64,000 bases of DNA from RGIG1959 sp964564305 (lineage in GTDB: Bacteria > Bacillota > Clostridia > Oscillospirales > Acutalibacteraceae): NCBI GenBank assembly GCA_964564305.1, contig CAZMAM010000003.1, positions 8,856 through 72,855 on the forward strand. Direction: 5' to 3'. Under the pieces are notes generated by a model that made no database searches, was not told where the DNA came from, and was given only the letters and a program-made list of their open reading frames with translations. Of the stretch, positions 42,576 through 49,523 are shown in pieces. The translations under genes and the position numbers were made by a program. Numbering within the stretch: the first letter of the stretch is position 1; each line of letters opens with the position of its first letter.

Positions 42576-43499
42576 TTAACGGGTCATGGCGAGACAGACC
42601 CATTCGCGCAGTTCCCTTCGGTGCTCCGTATGAAAACCGAGGTGACCGACCGCCTGCCGGACATCGTTTTCTCGCGCTTGAATGATTCCGGAAACAATGA
42701 AAAGTCCGTTTGGCTTGAGCAGCGGAAACACATCGGGTGCGAGGGCGATAATGGCGTCCGCCACAATATTTGCCGCAATCACATCAAAAGAGCCGGTTAC
42801 TCCGCTTGCGAGATTGCTCTGCACAACGGTGTATTTCGGCGGTGCAAATCCGCACCGTTTTCCGTTTTCCCGCGCGGTTTTTACACTGAGCGGGTCAATA
42901 TCCGTCGCATATGCGGAATTGGCGCCCAGCAGCAGCGATGCAATAGAGAGAATGCCGCTTCCGCACCCGATATCCAGCATATCGCTGCGCGGGGTGATAC
43001 GATTCTCCAATTCTTCCAAAACCATACGTGTGGTTTCGTGCGTGCCCGTTCCAAACGCCATCCCGGGATCGATAGTCAGCAGTATCCGCCCTTCGGGAGG
43101 CGGGACGGTTTCCCATGTGGGGCAAATCCAAAGTTTTTTGCCTATCGGAATCGGCTTAAAATATTGCTTCCAGCTGTTTGCCCAGTCTTCTTCCCGAACG
43201 GGCGCAGTATACGATTCAACGGGGATTCCCGCGGCAAGAAAATGATCTTGCAGAAAAGCTGCTGCCTTGGCGAGGTTATCCTCAGGGGAAAAATACAAAT
43301 GAATCACGCTGTGCCGGCGATCTTTTTGGGTAAGGGACGGATCAAGGAGATCGCTGTGCGCTATCGCGAGTGCGTCTTTTTCCAAGTCGCGGTAATCCTC
43401 AATGTACAGCCCGAGCGATGTCGTCATACCGGCTATGGCTGTCGCTTTCTCGGTATCTTCCGCGCGCACCGTCAGGGAAAGTTCTGTCCATTCGTTCAT
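42576..43499 (-). CDS. prmA: Ribosomal protein L11 methyltransferase
   Basis: A 307-residue SAM enzyme that trimethylates L11. It has WANSWKQYFKPIPIGKKLWICPTWE, then DPGMAFGTGTHETTRMVLEELE and MLDIGCGSGILSIASLLLGANSAYATDIDPLSVKTARENG, and NIVADAIIALAPDVFPLLKPNGLFIVSGII. These are the ordered PrmA motifs, with the N-terminal L11-recognition domain intact. Its ATG overlaps the stop of the phosphomutase gene (ATGA at 43496-43499). Confidence 0.94.
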   Translation of the reverse strand: MNEWTELSLTVRAEDTEKATAIAGMTTSLGLYIEDYRDLEKDALAIAHSDLLDPSLTQKDRRHSVIHLYFSPEDNLAKAAAFLQDHFLAAGIPVESYTAPVREEDWANSWKQYFKPIPIGKKLWICPTWETVPPPEGRILLTIDPGMAFGTGTHETTRMVLEELENRITPRSDMLDIGCGSGILSIASLLLGANSAYATDIDPLSVKTARENGKRCGFAPPKYTVVQSNLASGVTGSFDVIAANIVADAIIALAPDVFPLLKPNGLFIVSGIIQARENDVRQAVGHLGFHTEHRRELREWVCLAMTR

Positions 43500-45022
43500 T
43501 TGTGTTCACCCAAAAAAGCTTCCAATTCGCGCACATTTAGCGAATCGCATCGGTTCATGAACGGCGCAAACGCCTGCGCTATGTGTCTGCAACCGTTTTT
43601 TTGATTGCTTTCGATATTCATCGGCATTACGGGATCGTGCACGGACAGCCGAAGCAGCGCCCAGCCGTCGCCGTTTTGTTCGTCAAACGAAATGCGAACC
43701 CCTTCACAGCTGTCGTCCGCCACATGCCAGCCCTGTTGCTTGGCGTAGAATTCCAGTTCCCGCAGAACCCGGTTGCCGTAATCGGCAAAATCCGGAGCGG
43801 TGATGGGAAAGCGCAATTCTTTTTCTTCCGCCGGTTCGGCAAGCGAAGCAATCAGATCCTCCGGGGATTTTCCCTCTTTGCGCAAGTTGGCGGTCAGAAT
43901 AATCAATCGGGTGATTAGATACGCTCCATCGTCCAGAAAATAATTTTCTTTCAGCGCGGCATGGCCGGAAGTTTCAATCGCCAAAGGCGTATACTGTCCT
44001 TCCCGGTTCAAACGGATGGCTTCGTTAATCACGTTTTTATAACCCCGTTTAAAGCGGCGATGAGTTCCGCCCAAGGTCTGTTCGATAAAAATTTTTAATC
44101 CGTCGGAAGTGACGGAATCGGTGACGATTACGCCGGGAACCGGGTGATCGGGATATCCCATGGCCATGGCGGCGGCAAGGGCAATCAGCCGGTTGCGGTT
44201 AATTTCCTTTCCGTCTTTGCCTACACATCCCGCGCGATCCACATCGGTATCGAAAATAACCCCCAAATCTGCATGAGCGGTTACGGTCGCTTCGCAGACA
44301 GAAGCCATGGCTTGTTCATTTTCGGGATTGGGAATATGATTCGGAAAGTTTCCGTCCGGGTTTAAGAATCGGCTTCCCGAAATATCCGCACCCAGCGGGG
44401 CAAGCACATCGGTGGCGTAAAAACCGCCCACTCCGTTCCCAGCGTCCACCACAATGTGAAATCCGGCAAGCGGATAATTCGTTTGGGCGCCGGCGATACC
44501 GTTGAGAATCATTTTCCTTAAGCGGGCGGCATAGCGAGATAGCAGTTCTGTCCTTTGAACCGATCCTTTTTTCGGCGTTAATGCGGCGCCTTGAGCACAG
44601 ACCCGGAGGATTTCGCAGATATCCTGTTTTTCAAGGCCTCCCGACGGAGTGAAAAACTTCAGTCCGTTTCGCTGACGGGGGTGATGGCTTGCGGTAATCA
44701 TTATTGCGCCGTCGGTGGGGATTTCAAGTGTGGAAAAAAACATGGCCGGCGTGGTGCAAAGTTCACCGTAATACACGGTCACGCCCATCCCTGTCAGCGC
44801 GCGCATGACCGCATCGGCGAGCCGGGGCCCGGACAGACGGCAGTCTCTGCCCAGCGAAATTTTCAGCTCGGAAACCGGTTTGCCTGTTTTCTCGTTAAGC
44901 CATAGCGCAAAAGCCCTCGCCATGGTTTCCACTGCGTCATCGGTCAGATCAAGCGGCTCGCCCGTTCCGTCAGTTGCCACGCCGCGAATATCGCTGCCGC
45001 TTTGAAAATGCATCCAGTCCAT
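43496..45022 (-). CDS. Phosphohexomutase (phosphomannomutase/phosphoglucomutase family)
   Basis: A 508-residue alpha-D-phosphohexomutase. The phosphoserine motif reads MITASHHPRQRNGLKFF, with the catalytic Ser in TASHHP (the family usually has TASHNP). The metal loop is VIFDTDVDRAGCVG and the sugar-binding loop is AIETSGHAALKENYFLDDGAY. The C-terminal phosphate-binding domain is present. The order of domains fits ManB/PGM enzymes that convert hexose-6-P and hexose-1-P. The neighbouring sugar nucleotidyltransferase-like gene and divergent galE fit a nucleotide-sugar supply. The substrate preference cannot be read. AACGGGAGGG precedes ATG 45022. Confidence 0.87.
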   Translation of the reverse strand: MDWMHFQSGSDIRGVATDGTGEPLDLTDDAVETMARAFALWLNEKTGKPVSELKISLGRDCRLSGPRLADAVMRALTGMGVTVYYGELCTTPAMFFSTLEIPTDGAIMITASHHPRQRNGLKFFTPSGGLEKQDICEILRVCAQGAALTPKKGSVQRTELLSRYAARLRKMILNGIAGAQTNYPLAGFHIVVDAGNGVGGFYATDVLAPLGADISGSRFLNPDGNFPNHIPNPENEQAMASVCEATVTAHADLGVIFDTDVDRAGCVGKDGKEINRNRLIALAAAMAMGYPDHPVPGVIVTDSVTSDGLKIFIEQTLGGTHRRFKRGYKNVINEAIRLNREGQYTPLAIETSGHAALKENYFLDDGAYLITRLIILTANLRKEGKSPEDLIASLAEPAEEKELRFPITAPDFADYGNRVLRELEFYAKQQGWHVADDSCEGVRISFDEQNGDGWALLRLSVHDPVMPMNIESNQKNGCRHIAQAFAPFMNRCDSLNVRELEAFLGEHK

Positions 45023-45036
45023 ATGTTTCCCTCCCG

Positions 45037-45606
45037 TTACCGCTCAAACAGATGATCGCAAACGGTTTTGATTCCGATCAATATTAAAATGACCCCTCCG
45101 GCTATGGACGCGCCTTTTTCAAAGCGCCTGCCCAAGGTGCTGCCCAGCATGACTCCAATAGAGGAAAGCGCAAAAGTAATCAGCCCGATCAGAGCAATGC
45201 TCAGGGGAACATTGGTGTTTGGCACCAAAGCAAAAGTAATTCCCGCCGCCAGCGCGTCGATAGATGTGGCCACCGAGAGCATCAATAATTCCCGCAAGTG
45301 CAATTTGTCCCCGGCCTCGCCCTTGATGTTTTCGGGGTGAAACGCTTCCCAGATCATTTTTCCGCCGATGAGGGTGAGAAGAATGAAGACCACCCAGTGG
45401 TCAAAAGCGGAAATGGCCGCTTCGAACTGACGCCCCAGAAGCCAGCCCAGAAAAGGCATCAGCGCCTGAAATCCACCGAAAAACAGCCCGACGGTCAGTG
45501 CCTGCGGTACGGTGGGGCGGCGCAGGGTCAAGCCTTTGCAAATGGCCGCTGCAAAAGCATCCATGGCCAGCCCAACCGCCAGCAACAGCATTTCCCAGAT
45601 ATTCAT
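45037..45606 (-). CDS. mntP: Manganese efflux pump MntP
   Basis: A 189-residue membrane protein with six helices in two similar halves: MLLLAVGLAMDAFAAAICKGL and LLMLSVATSIDALAAGITFAL. The MDAFA and SIDALA motifs hold the conserved Asp residues for Mn2+. The longer frame from 45708 reads through the nucleotidyltransferase gene. ATG 45606 overlaps that gene's stop (ATGA), so 45606 is used. mntP is often behind a yybP-ykoY Mn riboswitch, but here it lies inside an operon, so control must be at the upstream promoter. Confidence 0.92.
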   Translation of the reverse strand: MNIWEMLLLAVGLAMDAFAAAICKGLTLRRPTVPQALTVGLFFGGFQALMPFLGWLLGRQFEAAISAFDHWVVFILLTLIGGKMIWEAFHPENIKGEAGDKLHLRELLMLSVATSIDALAAGITFALVPNTNVPLSIALIGLITFALSSIGVMLGSTLGRRFEKGASIAGGVILILIGIKTVCDHLFER

Positions 45607-46535
45607 ACCGATGGCCACAGAGGGGCGGGATATCGTCCCTCGTTTGTCATGCGCGCGATTGCACGGGTTACTTCGGCAAGATCTTCCCGATAGGTCATGC
45701 CGTACCATTTGTCTTGCGTGTGCAGAACTTTGACGTCTGCCTTTCCGGCTTGCATCAGCGAATCCACCGCAAAGGGCAGGTAAAATTCGGCTTTCACCGC
45801 TTGCTCGCCCGAAAGATTTTCCAAAAAGCGCACAAACAACTCCTCAAACTGCGGGAGAACCGACGCTGGAAATCCCCAGCAGTTCATGGAAACCTGTGCA
45901 TCTTTTGGCAGTGTATTCCAAGTTTTTCCTTCATTTTCGGTGTAAACAACATTGCCGTTATTTTTTTGGATATGCGTTCGTTCGGTAATGGCGGTGAGCA
46001 TGCCGTTGGCGTCGGTCTCGCACACACCGCGGGAAACATAGCCGTTATCGGTCAGCGTGTTTTCCAAAACATAGCCCACCATTGCCAAATGCTCCGTTTG
46101 GCATTTTTGCGTATCTGCGTTTTTGAGAAAATCCGCGAGCAGAGAAAAGCACTGCGCGCCGTAATAATCGTCGGCGTTGATGACAGCGAACGGCTCGTGA
46201 ACAACACCCGTGCAGCAGCTGACGGCATGGCCGGTACCCCATGGCTTCACCCGGTTTTGGGGAACCGGAAAACCGCCGGGTAAACGGTTTAATTCCTGGA
46301 AGACATATTCAACCGGCAGGATTTTTTCCAATTTCTGGCCGATTTGTTCTCTGAAATCCTCTTCTATGGCGTGTTTAATAATAAATACGACTTTGCCGAA
46401 CCCCGCCTGTATCGCGTCGTACACGGAATATTCAATGAGCTTTTCCCCGTTCGGACCGATGGGTGAAATTTGTTTTAATCCGCCGAAGCGGCTGCCCATA
46501 CCGGCAGCCATCACGACCAATATCGGTTTTTGCAT
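45603..46535 (-). CDS. Sugar-phosphate nucleotidyltransferase-like protein
   Basis: A 310-residue NTP-transferase (GT-A fold). It begins ILVVMAAGMGSRFGGLKQISPIGPNGEKLIEYSVYDAIQAGF, the nucleotide-binding loop, and has EPFAVINADDYYG with the metal-binding Asp. The region GTGHAVSCC is typical of nucleotidyltransferases. It is longer and more divergent than GlmU or RfbA N-domains and resembles proteins annotated only as nucleotidyltransferase. The product could be a UDP- or GDP-sugar. It is the first gene of the minus-strand cluster and divergent from galE across 87 bp. Confidence 0.8.
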   Translation of the reverse strand: MQKPILVVMAAGMGSRFGGLKQISPIGPNGEKLIEYSVYDAIQAGFGKVVFIIKHAIEEDFREQIGQKLEKILPVEYVFQELNRLPGGFPVPQNRVKPWGTGHAVSCCTGVVHEPFAVINADDYYGAQCFSLLADFLKNADTQKCQTEHLAMVGYVLENTLTDNGYVSRGVCETDANGMLTAITERTHIQKNNGNVVYTENEGKTWNTLPKDAQVSMNCWGFPASVLPQFEELFVRFLENLSGEQAVKAEFYLPFAVDSLMQAGKADVKVLHTQDKWYGMTYREDLAEVTRAIARMTNEGRYPAPLWPSV

Positions 46536-46557
46536 ACGGTCACATCCTTAAAAACGG

Positions 46558-46586
46558 TTGCACACTGCGAACAATAAGCGTATAAT
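46558..46586 (+). promoter_or_regulatory. Sigma-A promoter of galE
   Basis: TTGCAC (46558-46563), 17 nt, TATAAT (46581-46586). The predicted RNA begins near 46593, about 30 nt before the galE ATG at 46623. Confidence 0.8.
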
Positions 46587-46622
46587 AAAATTGCAAATCT
46601 ATTATACACGGGGGAATGCAAA

Positions 46623-47642
46623 ATGGCAATACTTATTACGGGAGGCGCGGGTTATATCGGTTCGCATACTTGCGTGGAAATGCTTGCCGCCGGTTACGAC
46701 ATTGTGGTGGCGGATAATTTTTACAACAGCAAACCGCAGGCGCTGCAAAGAGTAAAGGAACTTTCCGGTAAGGATTTTCCGTCATACACCTGCGATATCC
46801 GCGATACGGCTGCCATGCAAACCGTGTTTCAGCGTCATGAAATCGAGGCGGTGATTCATTTCGCGGGTTTGAAGGCGGTGGGAGAATCGGTACAAAAGCC
46901 ACTGGAATATTACGAAAACAATGTTTATGGCACCTTGGCTTTATTGCGCGTGATGCGGCAAGCGGGGTGTAATAAAATCATTTTCAGTTCTTCCGCCACC
47001 GTTTACGGGCTAAATAATCCCTCCCCGCTTCGGGAAGATATGCCCACGGGAGGGGTGACCAATCCTTACGGACGAACCAAATATATTATTGAAGAAATTC
47101 TCAAAGATATCTGTGTTTCTCAAAAAGAGTTCGGAGCGGTACTTCTCAGATATTTTAATCCGATCGGCGCGCATGCCAGCGGAAAAATCGGGGAAGACCC
47201 CAACGGAATTCCCAATAACCTGATGCCGTATGTTGCTCAGGTCGCTATCGGCAAGCTTCCGCAGCTTTCTGTCTTTGGCAACGATTACGATACGCCGGAC
47301 GGCACAGGCGTTCGGGATTATATTCATGTGGTGGATCTTGCCCGTGGGCATGTGGCGGCGGTATCGTACGCGCTGTTTCATACCGGCGCCATACCGATTA
47401 ATCTGGGAACCGGTACCGGTTACAGTGTCATGGATATCGTTCATACTTTTCAGCGGGTAAACAGTGTCTCTGTACCTTACCGTGTGGTTGACCGCCGACC
47501 CGGGGATATCGCCACCTGCTATTCCGATCCGTCCCGGGCAAGAGAATTGCTGGGCTGGCAGGCTCAGCTGAATTTGGAAGATATGTGCCGCGATTCCTGG
47601 CGCTGGCAGCAACAAAATCCAAACGGATTTGATGAAGCGTAA
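46623..47642 (+). CDS. galE: UDP-glucose 4-epimerase
   Basis: A 339-residue extended SDR. It starts MAILITGGAGYIGSHTCVEML with the NAD-binding GxxGxxG. It has IHFAGLKAVGESVQKPLEYYENN, SSSATVYG and the catalytic YxxxK in NPYGRTKYIIEEIL, then LRYFNPIGAHASGKIGEDPNGIPNNLMPYVAQVAIG and DGTGVRDYIHVVDLARGHVAA. It interconverts UDP-glucose and UDP-galactose for the Leloir pathway and surface polymers. A consensus promoter lies upstream, and the gene is monocistronic, ending at a hairpin. Confidence 0.95.
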   Translation: MAILITGGAGYIGSHTCVEMLAAGYDIVVADNFYNSKPQALQRVKELSGKDFPSYTCDIRDTAAMQTVFQRHEIEAVIHFAGLKAVGESVQKPLEYYENNVYGTLALLRVMRQAGCNKIIFSSSATVYGLNNPSPLREDMPTGGVTNPYGRTKYIIEEILKDICVSQKEFGAVLLRYFNPIGAHASGKIGEDPNGIPNNLMPYVAQVAIGKLPQLSVFGNDYDTPDGTGVRDYIHVVDLARGHVAAVSYALFHTGAIPINLGTGTGYSVMDIVHTFQRVNSVSVPYRVVDRRPGDIATCYSDPSRARELLGWQAQLNLEDMCRDSWRWQQQNPNGFDEA

Positions 47643-47708
47643 TGCGCAAAAATGATTGCGGTTGCCGCCCCGATCGTGGGCCGAGAAAAGAGAAAATAAA
47701 ACAGGCAG

Positions 47709-47741
47709 CAAGCGGCACGGAAAATTCATTCGCACCGCTTG
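47709..47741. terminator. Hairpin between convergent galE and phosphoglycerate mutase genes
   Basis: Stem CAAGCGG/CCGCTTG with a loop of 19 nt that can pair further, followed on the plus strand by TTTCGCTTTATTTT. Probably a bidirectional terminator. Confidence 0.5.
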
Positions 47742-47773
47742 TTTCGCTTTATTTTGGTCTTTTCGTGTTCGGC

Positions 47774-48973
47774 TTAGTGCCCGGTTAAACGCCGCATGAG
47801 CAATTTGCCCTGCGGGAGAAAAATTCCGGTTGACGCGGCAGCGGATTCGGTGAACAACGGCACACCGTTTGTTTTCCGGTCGCTATGGTAAATCAGAAAA
47901 GGAATCGGATCTCGCGTGTGGGTGCGAAGCGTCAGGGGTGTGGGATGATCCGGACAAATGAGAATTGCATATGGCCCTAATGCCTCTAATTTGGGCAGAA
48001 GAGGGGTGAGAATCAAACGGTCGATGTGCTCAATCGCTTTGACTTTGTTTTCCGCCTCACCCCGGTGTCCGCATTCGTCCGGAGCTTCCAAGTGAATATA
48101 GGCCAGGTCGTGCCCGTTGGTCAAGGCATCGGCAGCCGCCAGCATTTTGCCTTTGAAGTTGGTATCGATATACCCGGTGGCGCCTTCTACCTCGCATACC
48201 GTCATGCCGTTTAACCGGGCGATGCCTTTCAAGAGATCCACTGCGGAAATCATCGCGCCTTTCAGGCCGAATCGGGCGGTGAAATTCTCCAATTTCGGCC
48301 GTGTTCCCTGACCCCACAGCCAAATGGAATTTGCCGGATGCAGCCCCGCTTTTCTCCGTTCTTCGTTGACGGGATGATGTTGCAAAATTTCAAAACTTTT
48401 TGTCATCATTGTGTTCAGCGTTTCGCACACGGGCAGATATTTCCCGATTTCTTTTCCGCTGATATCGTGTGGGGGCGTAAGCGGCCCGACAGATTCCGGC
48501 TTGCTATGCCAGACAGCGCAGTGACGGTAGGCGGTACCCGTGTAAAAATCAAAGTCTCCTCCGCCAAAATCGCTTTGCAATGTTTGTATGAGAACACTGG
48601 CTTCCTCGGTATGAATATCTCCGGCGCAATAGTCGACCATCTTTTTTTGCTTAAAAGGTTCGTCATCGGTTAAGGTGACAAAATTGCACCGTAGAGCCAG
48701 ATCGTTCTCTTTAAGATCGATGCCGATATTTGCCGCTTCCAAAGGGGAGCGCCCGGTGTAACAGTCGGCGGGATCGTATCCCAGCACGGAGAGATTGGCA
48801 ACGTCGCTGCCCGGCGGCAGTTCATCGGGTATTGTTTTGGCCATGCCGACTTCCGATTGAGCGGCAAGCGCGTCCATGGTCGGTTTGTGCGCCGCTTCCA
48901 TCGGCGTTTTTCCGTTTAGCGCGTCACAGGGTAAATCCGCCATTCCGTCACAAAGTAAAACGACATACTTCAT
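47774..48973 (-). CDS. apgM: 2,3-bisphosphoglycerate-independent phosphoglycerate mutase, archaeal type
   Basis: A 399-residue enzyme of the COG3635 (ApgM) group in the alkaline-phosphatase superfamily, converting 3- to 2-phosphoglycerate in glycolysis. It has MKYVVLLCDGMADLP with the metal Asp, PPGSDVANLSVLGYDP with the catalytic Ser, RCNFVTL, IWLWGQGTRP, YIHLEAPDECGHRGE and ILICPDHPTP with the metal residues. This form is common in Clostridia as well as Archaea. ATG 48973 has AGGAGGAT upstream and an extended -10 at 49006-49014. Confidence 0.93.
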   Translation of the reverse strand: MKYVVLLCDGMADLPCDALNGKTPMEAAHKPTMDALAAQSEVGMAKTIPDELPPGSDVANLSVLGYDPADCYTGRSPLEAANIGIDLKENDLALRCNFVTLTDDEPFKQKKMVDYCAGDIHTEEASVLIQTLQSDFGGGDFDFYTGTAYRHCAVWHSKPESVGPLTPPHDISGKEIGKYLPVCETLNTMMTKSFEILQHHPVNEERRKAGLHPANSIWLWGQGTRPKLENFTARFGLKGAMISAVDLLKGIARLNGMTVCEVEGATGYIDTNFKGKMLAAADALTNGHDLAYIHLEAPDECGHRGEAENKVKAIEHIDRLILTPLLPKLEALGPYAILICPDHPTPLTLRTHTRDPIPFLIYHSDRKTNGVPLFTESAAASTGIFLPQGKLLMRRLTGH

Positions 48974-49005
48974 TATTTTTATCCTCCTGTCGGAATCCGT
49001 CGCTC

Positions 49006-49014
49006 AGTATACCA
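49006..49014 (-). promoter_or_regulatory. Extended -10 promoter of the phosphoglycerate mutase gene
   Basis: On the minus strand TGGTATACT, identical to the extended -10 before the P-type ATPase-like gene. No good -35 box. The ATG is about 33 nt away. Confidence 0.5.
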
Positions 49015-49102
49015 CATTTCCACACAAAAAGAAAGACAGGCGCTTCCTGAAATTTCCGATTTCCTTTAAAGATTTGGAGTAGAACCCGAGCACTGTATAC
49101 CC

Positions 49103-49131
49103 TTGACAGATGCTCGCCTTTTGGGTAAAAT
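49103..49131 (+). promoter_or_regulatory. Sigma-A promoter of the cobalamin-riboswitch operon
   Basis: TTGACA (49103-49108), 17 nt, TAAAAT (49126-49131). The -35 is perfect, and the RNA is predicted to start near 49138, just before the riboswitch. Confidence 0.85.
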
Positions 49132-49149
49132 ATTCCCGTAAAAACCGCA

Positions 49150-49367
49150 TAGAAAAAGCCGTCGGTTTTCCGCCATTGTGCGCGGAAATGAAAAGGGAAC
49201 CCGGTGTGAATCCGGAACAACCGCCATTACTGTGTTAGGAGTCAAGCGGCGGGCGCGCGGGCAAAAGCTCGCAGCCATTGGGTGTAACGCCTGAGAAGGT
49301 GCCCGTCCGAAGTCGCGGGGTGTTTTGCTGTGACTGCTCCTTTAGCCAGGAGACCTGCCGATGTCTG
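49150..49367 (+). promoter_or_regulatory. Cobalamin (B12) riboswitch
   Basis: The core GGGAACCCGGTGTGAATCC at 49195-49213 and the B12 box AGCCAGGAGACCTGCC at 49344-49359 are unmistakable. CCGCCATTACTGTG, GCCATTGGGTGTAACGCCTGAGAAGG and CCGAAGTCG form the usual aptamer stems. Binding of adenosylcobalamin should favour the terminator at 49454-49500 and shut off the genes that follow. It is the first regulatory statement that this operon concerns corrinoids. Confidence 0.95.
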
Positions 49368-49453
49368 AGAACGGCCGTTACGAACGGGCGAGGAACGTAC
49401 AGCCGGGTGAAAACATCGGCATCGGGTTGACCTTATGCCCTTTTTCTCCGACT

Positions 49454-49500
49454 GCCCTTTTGCGTTCCGCCGTTATCCGGCGTTCGCAGAAGGGCTTTTT
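49454..49500 (+). terminator. Riboswitch-controlled terminator
   Basis: Stem GCCCTTTTGCG/CGCAGAAGGGC (11 bp, one G-T type mismatch) followed by TTTTT, ending 23 nt before GTG 49524. Inner bases can pair further (CCGCC/GGCG). Confidence 0.85.
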
Positions 49501-49523
49501 GCGGAGTAAAGGGGAAGTGCGCT

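Noticed and set aside
42414..43604. 396-codon plus-strand open frame
   Set aside because: It lies wholly antisense to prmA and neighbours, has no RBS, and its translation is Arg/Cys/His-rich without family motifs.
45600..46622. yybP-ykoY manganese riboswitch before mntP
   Set aside because: mntP starts inside the stop codon of the upstream gene and no aptamer motifs are visible in the 87-bp gap before the first gene.
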